Shown piece after piece: positions 25,470-33,130 of a stretch of 64,000 nucleotides of DNA. Position 1 is the stretch's first letter. Each line of letters starts with the position of its first letter. The DNA is from an uncultured Bacilli bacterium. GTDB taxonomy: Bacteria > Bacillota_I > Bacilli_A > RF39 > UBA660. The notes below the pieces were generated by a model that worked only from the letters and a program-made list of their open reading frames with translations, was not told where the DNA came from and did no database searches. The DNA is taken from the NCBI GenBank assembly GCA_934101575.1, contig CAKORJ010000001.1, positions 372,001 through 436,000 on the forward strand. Reading direction: 5' to 3'. The position numbers and the translations under genes are program-made.

Positions 25470-26198
25470 TTACTTGATTTGACTTAAAAAGTCCTTTGAT
25501 TTTAGGTATAATCCTGTGTACTTTGTGTAGTAATCTTTTAAAAATTTATTTATTTCTTTCTTATTTTTATCTAGGATATTTAGTTCTTTTATTTTTGATA
25601 TGTCTAGAAAATCAAACATTCTTAGTAGTTTTAATGTTTTTTCATCTGTTATGTACTCATTTGTATAACAGTTTTTACATATATATCCTCCGGCATCACT
25701 ATTTACTGTTACTATGTCTTTAGTATTTCCACATGTACTGCATTTATCAAGTATTGGTTTTACTCCTAGATATGAGAGATATTTTAATTCTGCTATGTTT
25801 GTTATTAGTGATGGATCAAAACCTTTTTCTATTTTTAATAAAGATGCTTCTAAGATATCAAATATTTTATCATTATCATTTTGTTTCATTACTTGTCTTG
25901 CCAAGTCTACTAAGTATGTTGTGTAACCTATTTTTTTTAAATCTGTTTTGATGGTTTTTAGTTCGTCTATTATATCTACTTCTAATAGGTTTGATAGTGA
26001 GTTTTCTTTATAGTTTATATAAAAGTAACCATATGTTAGTTTTGATGATGTGCTTCTTAGTTTTGATTTATAGTTTCTACATCCTTTTGAAATTACTCCT
26101 ATTAAACTTTTCTCTTTAGTCATTATATTTAATACTTTGCTTGACTCACTATAATTTGTATCAGTTATTACTATTCCTTTTACTTTCAATGTCTGCAC
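25470..26198 (-). CDS. recO: DNA repair protein RecO
   Basis: A 242-residue RecO: N-terminal OB fold (KVKGIVITDTNYSESSKVLNI), a helical middle and a Cys4 zinc site (CSTCG and CKNCY). RecO anneals complementary strands and with RecR loads RecA onto SSB-coated DNA. It starts at GTG 26198, inside the yqzL reading frame, as fits the alignment of its N-terminus with Bacillus RecO. It is downstream of yqzL and era as in Bacillus. Confidence 0.93.
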   Translation of the reverse strand: MQTLKVKGIVITDTNYSESSKVLNIMTKEKSLIGVISKGCRNYKSKLRSTSSKLTYGYFYINYKENSLSNLLEVDIIDELKTIKTDLKKIGYTTYLVDLARQVMKQNDNDKIFDILEASLLKIEKGFDPSLITNIAELKYLSYLGVKPILDKCSTCGNTKDIVTVNSDAGGYICKNCYTNEYITDEKTLKLLRMFDFLDISKIKELNILDKNKKEINKFLKDYYTKYTGLYLKSKDFLSQIK

Positions 26199-26286
26199 TT
26201 TTACTTACTATCTCCATTTCTTTGTATAACATATAATATTTTATATCTCCAGTTAATTTAAATAAATTCCATATTTTATCTTTCAT
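26161..26286 (-). CDS. yqzL: YqzL-like small protein
   Basis: A 41-residue frame, MKDKIWNLFKLTGDIKYYML followed by YKEMEIVSK, with stop TGA at 26161-26163. It matches the short YqzL family (Trp-Asn-x-Phe then TG-hydrophobic-YL-x-KE) and occupies the exact yqzL position between era and recO. It overlaps the first 38 bases of recO in another frame. The family's function is unknown. Confidence 0.78.
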   Translation of the reverse strand: MKDKIWNLFKLTGDIKYYMLYKEMEIVSKSADIESKRNSNN

Positions 26287-26316
26287 AATATCACCTATTT
26301 ATATAGTGATACTTTT

Positions 26317-27201
26317 TTATAAATCTTTTTCAGTTATTTTTAAATAATCGAATATTTCTTCTTTATTTTTCCAGTTTTCTATTGTTTTGACATATAATTC
26401 TAAGTATACTTTCATCTTTAAGTACTCTTCTATGTCTTTTCTTGCAAGTGTTCCTATTTTCTTTAACATGGAACCATTTTTTCCTATTATTATTTTTTTT
26501 AGATTTTTTCTATCTACTATGATTAATCCATTTATGTTTACTACTTTCTTTTTGAACTCTATATTTTCTACTATACATGTTACTGAGTGTGGAACTTCTT
26601 CTTTTGTTAAATTTAGTACTTTTTCTCTTATTATTTCTCCGATCATGAATGTTTCGTCTGTATTGGTTATTATATCATCATCAAAGTATTTTATATTATC
26701 TTTTAGATGGTTTTTTATTGCTTTTATTAGTTCTTCTGTGTTTTTACCTTTTAGTCCTGAGATGGGTACTATTTCTTTGAAGTCATATAAATCTTTTAAT
26801 TTTAATATTTCTTCGAATAGTTTTTCTTTGGATATTTTATCTATTTTATTTAATACTAATATTACTTCTTTGTTTTCTTTTTTTAGTCTTTCTAGTATTT
26901 TTTCATCGTTTTTACCAAAGCCACTTGCTATATCTACTAGAAATAGTACTAAATCATTTTCTAGTGATAGATAGGCTTTTTTATTTAATGCTTCGCCTAG
27001 CTTGTCTTGGGCTCTTCCTATACCTGGTGTGTCTATAAATATTATTTGGGTATCTTTTTCATTATATATTCCATATATGTTGTTTCTAGTGGTTCCTGCT
27101 TTGTCTGAAGTAATTGCTAGTTTTTTGTTTATTAGTTTGTTTAGTAGTGTACTTTTTCCGACGTTTGGTCTTCCTACTATGCTTACAAATCCGCTTTTCA
27201 T
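26317..27201 (-). CDS. era: GTPase Era
   Basis: About 294 residues. MKSGFVSIVGRPNVGKSTLLN carries G1, followed by SDKAGTTRN (G2), DTPG (G3) and NKID (G4). The C-terminal KH domain contains IIIGKNGSMLKKIG. Era binds the 3' end of 16S rRNA and assists 30S maturation. The ATG at 27201 overlaps the cdd stop (ATGA); the upstream ATG at 27234 is inside cdd. Confidence 0.96.
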   Translation of the reverse strand: MKSGFVSIVGRPNVGKSTLLNKLINKKLAITSDKAGTTRNNIYGIYNEKDTQIIFIDTPGIGRAQDKLGEALNKKAYLSLENDLVLFLVDIASGFGKNDEKILERLKKENKEVILVLNKIDKISKEKLFEEILKLKDLYDFKEIVPISGLKGKNTEELIKAIKNHLKDNIKYFDDDIITNTDETFMIGEIIREKVLNLTKEEVPHSVTCIVENIEFKKKVVNINGLIIVDRKNLKKIIIGKNGSMLKKIGTLARKDIEEYLKMKVYLELYVKTIENWKNKEEIFDYLKITEKDL

Positions 27202-27584
27202 TTTATGTCCTCTTTTGAAAAGGGATATGGGCATACTTCTTCTAGAGTGAAGACTGATTGTTCTCCTTTATTATTATAGACGAATATTTTTACGTCTTTT
27301 TCGAAGAATTCTACAAATACTTGTCTACATAAAAAACATGGCATTCCTTTATCTTCGCTATCACACATTATATGTATTTCCTTGAAGTTTTTTGGGTTTT
27401 CTCCTTCGCTTAGTGCTTTGGTTATTGCTACTCTTTCAGCACATATTGTGGCGCCGAATGAAGCATTTTCTATGTTTACTCCTTTATACTCTTTGTCATC
27501 TCTTGTTTTTAGAATTGCTGATACGTGAAAGTTTGAATATGGTGCATATGAGTTTTTTAGATTTTCTTTTAATTTTTCTATCAT
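27198..27584 (-). CDS. cdd: Cytidine deaminase
   Basis: A 128-residue tetramer-type cytidine deaminase that converts cytidine or deoxycytidine to the uridine form in pyrimidine salvage. The zinc ligands and catalytic Glu are in ICAERVA and PCFLCRQ, and the NIENASFG substrate motif is intact. It lies between dgkA and era, as in Bacillus. Confidence 0.96.
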   Translation of the reverse strand: MIEKLKENLKNSYAPYSNFHVSAILKTRDDKEYKGVNIENASFGATICAERVAITKALSEGENPKNFKEIHIMCDSEDKGMPCFLCRQVFVEFFEKDVKIFVYNNKGEQSVFTLEEVCPYPFSKEDIK

Positions 27585-27596
27585 TGTTCCTTCTCC

Positions 27597-28001
27597 TTAA
27601 AATAATCTTACTATATGTGGTATAAATACTATTAGTCCTACTATGAAGGCAAATATTGAAGCTATTGCTACTGCTCCACTTGCACAATCTTTTGCTACTT
27701 TTCCATAGTGACTTCTTTTTTCTCCATCATGTAGGTCTACGACTGCTTCTATTGCTGTGTTTAATAGTTCTAATGCTAGAACCATTCCTATTAATAATAT
27801 TAAAACTAATCTTTCTAAATAACTTATATTAAATACTATTCCTAGTACTATTGCTATTATTCCTGCTATAAACATTACTATTATATTTTGTTCATGATAA
27901 AAGGCATATCTTATTCCTTCTTCGGCATAACCAAATGATTTTGTAAATCTTTTAAAACTTTTTTTGTTTTTTATGAACATTTCTTTATCTTTGTTTTCCA
28001 T
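27597..28001 (-). CDS. dgkA: Diacylglycerol/undecaprenol kinase family protein
   Basis: A 134-residue DgkA-family membrane protein with three predicted helices and the conserved LALELLNTAIEAVVDLH motif that carries catalytic and metal-binding acidic residues. A second signature KVAKDCASGAVA follows. In Gram-positives this family phosphorylates undecaprenol rather than diacylglycerol, recycling the cell-wall lipid carrier. The gene overlaps ybeY by 17 bases and is followed by cdd. Confidence 0.92.
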   Translation of the reverse strand: MENKDKEMFIKNKKSFKRFTKSFGYAEEGIRYAFYHEQNIIVMFIAGIIAIVLGIVFNISYLERLVLILLIGMVLALELLNTAIEAVVDLHDGEKRSHYGKVAKDCASGAVAIASIFAFIVGLIVFIPHIVRLF

Positions 28002-28446
28002 CTAATATCATCTCCTGTTTTTCAAACATTATTTTTTCATCTTCTTTTTTCATGTGATCATATCCTAATAGATGTAATAGACCATGTACACTTAAAAATG
28101 ATAGTTCTCTTTCTAGTGAGTGTCCATATTCTTTGCTCTGCTGTTTTGCTTTTTCTAGTGATATATATATATCTCCTAGTAGTCTTTTGTTTAGGAAAAA
28201 GTTTTCTTCTTTTTCGTCTTCTAGGGCAAAGCTTATTACATCTGTTTCTTTTTCTATGTTTCTATATTTTGTATTTATTTCTTTTATTTGTTTATTATCT
28301 ATTATTATGATACTGAAGCTTGCACTTTTTACGTGTTCTAATTTTAGACATTTGTTGATATACTTTTTCATGCTTTTTATTTCTTTTGTTATGTCTTCTT
28401 TAGTTGTGTTATATATTTTATACTTATTTAAGGAATTAAGAACCAT
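27985..28446 (-). CDS. ybeY: Endoribonuclease YbeY
   Basis: A 153-residue metallo-endonuclease for 16S rRNA 3'-end maturation and ribosome quality control. The zinc motif HGLLHLLGYDH is complete and the TDVISFAL segment is present. It starts behind TAGGAGGTTTAGT, overlapping the VanZ-like gene. It is immediately upstream of dgkA, the normal order. Confidence 0.95.
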   Translation of the reverse strand: MVLNSLNKYKIYNTTKEDITKEIKSMKKYINKCLKLEHVKSASFSIIIIDNKQIKEINTKYRNIEKETDVISFALEDEKEENFFLNKRLLGDIYISLEKAKQQSKEYGHSLERELSFLSVHGLLHLLGYDHMKKEDEKIMFEKQEMILDGKQR

Positions 28447-29030
28447 ACTAAACCTCCTAGTACTATTACTGCTATTATATCCCAGAATAAATCTTTATGG
28501 AATAAATTTGGTAATTTACTGTTAAATTTTTTGAATAAGTTATATATAAAGAATCCTATTAAGCATCCTAGTACATTTAGAATTATATCATCTACATCAA
28601 ATACTCTTCCTATTAAAAACTGTATTACTTCTATTGATAGGGATGTTATAAATGCTATTATTCCTACTATTATGGGATTTTTTAGTTTTACATATTTTGC
28701 TATGAATATACCGTATGGCATAAATAATAACATGTTTCCAAATACATTTTTATAAAATAGTCCACTTCCAAAGTCGTATCTTAATATTTCTTTAAATGGT
28801 ATATAGTTGTGTGATGACCAGCTTACATCTTGGAATGTTACTGCATAGAATAGACATAGTATATATATTATAAAACATAATTTGAATAATTCTTCATGTA
28901 ATACTAATTTTTCTTTATTTACTAAAAGATATGTTGTTCTTAATAGTACTGCTATAATTATTCCTATTGTTATCATTGGCCATGAAAAACTTAGTAGTGA
29001 TAATATTTGAGCTTTAAATCCTTCTATCAT
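28428..29030 (-). CDS. VanZ-like membrane protein
   Basis: A 200-residue protein with about five membrane helices. It has the VanZ-family pattern: NYIPFKEIL, GNMLLFMPYGIF, then SIEVIQFLIGRVFDVDDIILNVLG. VanZ itself gives low-level teicoplanin resistance, but most chromosomal homologs have unknown roles. It occupies the place where phoH and the HD-domain gene yqfF (pgpH) lie in Bacillus, between yqfD and ybeY. Confidence 0.82.
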   Translation of the reverse strand: MIEGFKAQILSLLSFSWPMITIGIIIAVLLRTTYLLVNKEKLVLHEELFKLCFIIYILCLFYAVTFQDVSWSSHNYIPFKEILRYDFGSGLFYKNVFGNMLLFMPYGIFIAKYVKLKNPIIVGIIAFITSLSIEVIQFLIGRVFDVDDIILNVLGCLIGFFIYNLFKKFNSKLPNLFHKDLFWDIIAVIVLGGLVWFLIP

Positions 29031-29034
29031 ATTA

Positions 29035-30189
29035 CTATTCCTCTTTTTCTGTACTATTTATTTGATGAAGCTCTGTTTCTTGTGCTATGTTCTCATATGT
29101 TTTGAAAAAAACTTCTATATACATTTTATCATTTTTAGTATATTTTTTCAAAGTTTTTTGTTTAATTATGTATTCATCTTGTTGCAGAGTTTTTTTAAGG
29201 GCTTTTTCTGCTTTTTTTAAGAGGATGTTTGTTAATGTATTGGTATTATATTTTTCTTTTATCTGTTTTTGGTTTTGTTGTTCTGTTATTATGATGTTGC
29301 AAGTAGCTCCTTTAAATAATTGTTTTTGTTTTTCTGTTTTTACTTTTTTCTTTATTTTAAATAATGTTATTTCTTTGTTATTTGTTTTTAATATTAATCT
29401 TTTTGTTCCTTCTTCTTCTTTTTCTAGTTTTTGATGAGTTAGACTCTCATTTAGTTTTATAATATACCATACTTCTGCATATACTTTTCCTTCAGCTTTT
29501 ACTTTTTCTATTACTTCTTCGTTTCTATAAATATTACCACTTATGATTATGTCTCCTTTTTTTACGTAATCATCTATGTTTTTTAATAATTGTCCTTTTC
29601 TTGAATATATTTTTTTTATATAACCATTTTTACTTGCTACTATGTCTTTATAACTATTATCTTTTGTATTATCATTTACTACTCTTTCTATTACTTTTAT
29701 GTTTAATATTGTACCTTTTCTAGATAGTTCTACCCACTCTATTTTATTTATATTGTTTTGTTTTATTGTTTTTGAAATTTTGTTTAATTCTTTGTAGCTT
29801 TTTTGTTTTGAATAAAGGGTTATATTGTTTTCTGTAAGAGTATCTTTTATTATTTGTTTTATTTGTTTGTTTTCTGTATCTATGTTTATTACTAGGATTA
29901 GTTTTGATAGTATTACGCATAGTACTATACTTAACATAAGTGATAATATTTGTGTTTTATATTTTTTTATTATATTTATTGCTCTTTGTTTTCCTACTGT
30001 CTTTATTATATTTATTTCATAAATAGTTTTTAATTTTTTTATTTTCTGATATTCGGTATATGATACTTTTAAATAAATGCTTTTTTGTTTATATTTTACT
30101 GTTTCTATACATATTTTTTGTTTTATTAGTTCCATTAAGAATCTTTTAGGATTTTTTCCTTTTATTTCTATCCAGAAGTAGTTTATCAT
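29035..30189 (-). CDS. yqfD: Sporulation protein YqfD
   Basis: A 384-residue YqfD-family protein: N-terminal cytoplasmic domain (INYFWIEIKGKNPKRFL), one membrane helix (about 83-101, ILSLMLSIVLCVILSKLI) and a large external domain with a conserved VASKNGYIKKIYSRKGQ stretch, similar to membrane-fusion folds. The C-terminus is Lys/Gln-rich. It acts during mother-cell sporulation stages in Bacillus and is paired with yqfC upstream, as here. Confidence 0.88.
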   Translation of the reverse strand: MINYFWIEIKGKNPKRFLMELIKQKICIETVKYKQKSIYLKVSYTEYQKIKKLKTIYEINIIKTVGKQRAINIIKKYKTQILSLMLSIVLCVILSKLILVINIDTENKQIKQIIKDTLTENNITLYSKQKSYKELNKISKTIKQNNINKIEWVELSRKGTILNIKVIERVVNDNTKDNSYKDIVASKNGYIKKIYSRKGQLLKNIDDYVKKGDIIISGNIYRNEEVIEKVKAEGKVYAEVWYIIKLNESLTHQKLEKEEEGTKRLILKTNNKEITLFKIKKKVKTEKQKQLFKGATCNIIITEQQNQKQIKEKYNTNTLTNILLKKAEKALKKTLQQDEYIIKQKTLKKYTKNDKMYIEVFFKTYENIAQETELHQINSTEKEE

Positions 30190-30193
30190 TTTA

Positions 30194-30427
30194 TCACCTA
30201 AATTCTATTTTATTTATTTTTCCTTGTACTAATAATTCATGTTTTTCTAATTTTGTTATTATTAGATTTTCTCCTTTTATTTCTATTATGTTTTCGTTTG
30301 TCTTTATAGTTATGTTATTGTCTTCAAATATTAGAATTTCTTTATAATTGTTTATATTTATTTTATTCTTATATATTATTATTCTTAAGGTTGTATCTCT
30401 TATAAAGTCATTTAATTCTTTAAACAT
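30194..30427 (-). CDS. yqfC: Sporulation protein YqfC-like (YabP family)
   Basis: 77 residues, predicted all-beta, beginning MFKELNDFIRD and containing NINNYKEILIFEDNNITIKT. This resembles the YabP/YqfC family, whose members are sigma-E-controlled sporulation proteins. Its place just before yqfD is the main support, since the sequence is short and divergent. Confidence 0.78.
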   Translation of the reverse strand: MFKELNDFIRDTTLRIIIYKNKININNYKEILIFEDNNITIKTNENIIEIKGENLIITKLEKHELLVQGKINKIEFR

Positions 30428-30471
30428 ATAATTTCTCCTTTATATAAGAATATGTTTTTTTTATGTAAAAA

Positions 30472-30491
30472 AAGACTAGCTTTTGCTAGTC
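30472..30491 (-). terminator. Terminator of the bacteriocin operon
   Basis: AGACTAGC and GCTAGTCT form a stem around a short A/T loop, followed by seven T residues on the minus strand. It lies directly after the 50-residue membrane protein and before yqfC. Confidence 0.8.
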
Positions 30492-30644
30492 TTATATACA
30501 ATTTGATATTTCTCTTAGGTAACTTCCAAATACTATTCCTAATATATTTATGAAATATAATACTTTTACAATTATAGGTATTGATACTATTAGTAATATA
30601 ATTTTTGCTATATTTCTTTTGTTTAATTCTTTTATAAACTGCAT
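30492..30644 (-). CDS. Small membrane protein, candidate bacteriocin immunity
   Basis: 50 residues: MQFIKELNKRNIAKIILLIV is followed by one or two hydrophobic helices (through VKVLYFINILGIVFGSYL) and a short tail ending SNCI. The gene overlaps the end of the second prepeptide by 13 bases and is the last gene before the operon terminator, where immunity genes of class II bacteriocins often lie. Small cationic membrane proteins are typical of such immunity factors. The role is inferred from position only. Confidence 0.6.
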   Translation of the reverse strand: MQFIKELNKRNIAKIILLIVSIPIIVKVLYFINILGIVFGSYLREISNCI

Positions 30645-30826
30645 AGGTTCTTTTTTCTTATTCTTCTTATTCCTGTGCCTAGGTTTTGTCCCATGCTGTA
30701 TAGGGCTTTAAATGCTGCGGTGAAGGCATTAATGACTGTTCCTGAGAATCTTGCTCCGCCTATTACTGATTGTAGTTCTTGTTTTGTTAATTTATTTTCT
30801 ACATTTAACTGGTCTAACATATCCAT
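30632..30826 (-). CDS. Double-glycine bacteriocin-like prepeptide 2
   Basis: 64 residues. The leader ends KLTKQELQSVIGG, a near-perfect double-glycine processing site (L-x4-EL-x2-V/I-GG), with cleavage after Gly24. The predicted mature peptide is about 40 residues, starts ARFSGTVINAFTAAFKALYS, is cationic (RRIRKK) and contains GQNLG, a GxxxG motif of two-peptide bacteriocins. The start lies inside prepeptide 1 in another frame, 7-8 bases after GGAG, so the two are translationally linked. One cysteine lies near the C-terminus. Confidence 0.8.
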   Translation of the reverse strand: MDMLDQLNVENKLTKQELQSVIGGARFSGTVINAFTAAFKALYSMGQNLGTGIRRIRKKNLCSL

Positions 30827-30929
30827 CTACTGCTCCAAATCCAAATATTAATCCTGCTATTCCTGCAATTATTGCCCACACTGATATTCCACCTGTTATT
30901 TGTTTTAATTCTTTATTAGTTAATTTCAT
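30792..30929 (-). CDS. Double-glycine bacteriocin-like prepeptide 1
   Basis: 45 residues. Leader MKLTNKELKQITGG is a short but canonical double-glycine leader. The predicted mature peptide of 31 residues begins ISVWAIIAGIAGLIFGFGAV and is hydrophobic with Gly-rich packing: G26-x3-G30 and A22-x3-G26. It ends in a basic tail with one Cys. It starts within the last codons of the exporter gene, 10 bases after AAAGGAG, and overlaps prepeptide 2 at its 3' end. The overlapping arrangement and shared leader type suggest a two-peptide (class IIb) bacteriocin. No close known peptide comes to mind. Confidence 0.8.
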   Translation of the reverse strand: MKLTNKELKQITGGISVWAIIAGIAGLIFGFGAVDGYVRPVKCRK

Positions 30930-32970
30930 AAAGCTTACCATCTCCTTTTAATTCAAATTTTTTGTTAAATAAATTTTTATTACTATTTCTGTGTGATATT
31001 ACTATAATTATTTTGTTTTTATACTTTGATATTATATTTTTTAATATTTGTCCTTCTTCGGAAATTGATATTTCATTAAATACTTCATCTAGTATTAGGA
31101 CATCTTTAAAGTGTAAGAGACCTCTTGCTAGGATTATTTTTTTTCTTTCTCCTCCACTTATATTTGATCCGGATTCTTCTATTACATAGTTTAAATTAAT
31201 ATTTTTTTGGGATAGAAATTCATCTAATTGTGTTATCTTGGCTATTTCTTTTATTTTTTCTTGATCTTTTGTTATAAGTTCTAAATTATCTTTTATTGTT
31301 CCTTGAAAAAGTGTTTCATTTTGACTTATATATGTTATATTGTCTCTTAAAAAAGATATATTTAGGTCTTTAATATTTATATTATCTATTAAAATATTTC
31401 CTTTTTCACTATTATAATACTTTAGTAATAATTTCATCATAGTTGATTTACCTAGACCAGATTCTCCAGTTAGATATATAATATCTCCTTTTTTTATTTC
31501 AAGACTTATGTCTTTTAGTAAATATTTATTATTTGTTTTATAAGATATATTTTTATAATTTATCTTATTTATTGATGAAAAGTTTGTTTTTTCTTGTACT
31601 TCTTCTTTTACGTCTAAGCAATCTAGGACTCTATCTATAGAGGTTTCATATACTTTATATAATACGATGCTTTCTGTTATATTATTTAGTAATCCTATTA
31701 TAAGATAAAATATTGATGAATATAGTACTATGTCTAAATAATTCATGTTTGTTTTTATTATTATTAATATAGAAAACATTATATATATTATATAAGAAGC
31801 ATCTGTTAAAAAAGATATCAGGAAATTATAATTATAGTTTTTTGTATTATATATTTTTTCTTGTTTTAATGATTCATTATAGTTTTGATCTAATAGAGTT
31901 GTAATTTTTTTACTTATATTTAAGTTTTTTATTGTTTCAAACGATGTAATATGACTCAGAATTAAAGAGGTATATTTTATTTTACTTTGTTTATATTTTA
32001 TAAATGCATCATTAAATATATATTGATATTTTTTTGTTATTATATATAGTATTAATAATACTAGTGCTAAGTATAGTCCTATGTATATATTCAGAATAGA
32101 TGTGTAGATAATTATTACTATTATTAGTATTAAATCTACGGATGATAATATAAATACTTTTGTTATTACTTCCTTAAAATTTTCTATATCCTCGACTAGG
32201 GTTAATAGTTCTCCGGATTTTTTTGTGATGAAGTATTTGTAAGGAAGGTTAAATATATGACTTATTACTTTTTTTGTGGTATCATGGTCAATTTTTATAT
32301 TCAACTTTAATACTAGTTTATTTTTTAAATAGTACAATATATTTTTTATAATTATTAAGGTGATGAATGAGACTGTTATTACGATTAGATATGACGCGTT
32401 TTTGTAATAAACTAGTACTGTTTTTAAATAATAGTTAAATATTAGTGATAAAAGTACACAAAATATGGATAAGATAACTGTTTTTATAATTATTTTTTTA
32501 TGTTCTTTTGTTATGGCTAATATTTCTGCTTTGAATCTTTTACTTTTTGTTTTCTTTTTCTTTTTTCCTTCGAATATAAGAAATATATCTGTTGTTATAT
32601 TATGGAACTTTTCAAATGAAAGTGTTTTTATGCCATCCTCTGGATCCATTACTTTTATTGTTTGTTTCTTTTTATTTATTTCTAATATTACTATAAAGTG
32701 AAACATGTTTTCATTTTTTATTGTGTGTGCTATAGCTGGTAGCTTATCTATGTTTTCTAGTTGAGATCTTACACCATAAGCATTTATTCCATAACACTTA
32801 CTTATTTTTATTAAATCATATGCTGCATAACCACAGTCTTTTTGTTTTACTTTACTTAATATTGCTTCTCTGGATGGTTTTATTCCATAATACATAAGAA
32901 CTGTCATTATACTTGCTATTCCACAATCTGTGTAACTTTGTTGAAGTACATAGTCATAACTTTTATTCAT
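30916..32970 (-). CDS. Peptidase-containing ABC transporter (C39 bacteriocin exporter)
   Basis: About 684 residues. The N-terminal C39 cysteine protease domain has Cys16 in QQSYTDCGIAS, a His in MFHFIVI and VMDPEDG. The ABC membrane domain of about six helices follows (about 155-435). The nucleotide-binding domain has GESGLGKST, SGGERKK and LILDEVF. Such exporters cut double-glycine leaders and secrete the mature peptide, matching the two prepeptides that follow directly. The ATG at 32970 lies behind GAGGAGGGTAAA; the frame is open to 33009. It is the first gene of the operon. Confidence 0.93.
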   Translation of the reverse strand: MNKSYDYVLQQSYTDCGIASIMTVLMYYGIKPSREAILSKVKQKDCGYAAYDLIKISKCYGINAYGVRSQLENIDKLPAIAHTIKNENMFHFIVILEINKKKQTIKVMDPEDGIKTLSFEKFHNITTDIFLIFEGKKKKKTKSKRFKAEILAITKEHKKIIIKTVILSIFCVLLSLIFNYYLKTVLVYYKNASYLIVITVSFITLIIIKNILYYLKNKLVLKLNIKIDHDTTKKVISHIFNLPYKYFITKKSGELLTLVEDIENFKEVITKVFILSSVDLILIIVIIIYTSILNIYIGLYLALVLLILYIITKKYQYIFNDAFIKYKQSKIKYTSLILSHITSFETIKNLNISKKITTLLDQNYNESLKQEKIYNTKNYNYNFLISFLTDASYIIYIMFSILIIIKTNMNYLDIVLYSSIFYLIIGLLNNITESIVLYKVYETSIDRVLDCLDVKEEVQEKTNFSSINKINYKNISYKTNNKYLLKDISLEIKKGDIIYLTGESGLGKSTMMKLLLKYYNSEKGNILIDNINIKDLNISFLRDNITYISQNETLFQGTIKDNLELITKDQEKIKEIAKITQLDEFLSQKNINLNYVIEESGSNISGGERKKIILARGLLHFKDVLILDEVFNEISISEEGQILKNIISKYKNKIIIVISHRNSNKNLFNKKFELKGDGKLYEIN

Positions 32971-33052
32971 TTTACCCTCCTCATATATATAATTAGTGTA
33001 AAATGACAAAATGACCTAGGTTTTTTTATAAAAAGCTATAAAGTTTTATAAG

Positions 33053-33080
33053 AAAAGATGATACTTTGTATATCATCTTT
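33053..33080 (-). terminator. Terminator of dnaE
   Basis: AAAAGATGATA (33054-33064) pairs with TATCATCTTT (33071-33080), followed by a T-rich tract on the minus strand, about 50 bases past the dnaE stop. Confidence 0.65.
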
Positions 33081-33130
33081 GGTTTTTGTTATCTAGCAAT
33101 AAATACTATTATAATGATTAATGTTTATTC

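Noticed and set aside
27496..27687. A 63-codon minus-strand frame overlapping cdd and dgkA.
   Set aside because: It has no ribosome-binding site and overlaps two strongly supported genes in another frame. Its composition looks like an out-of-frame shadow.
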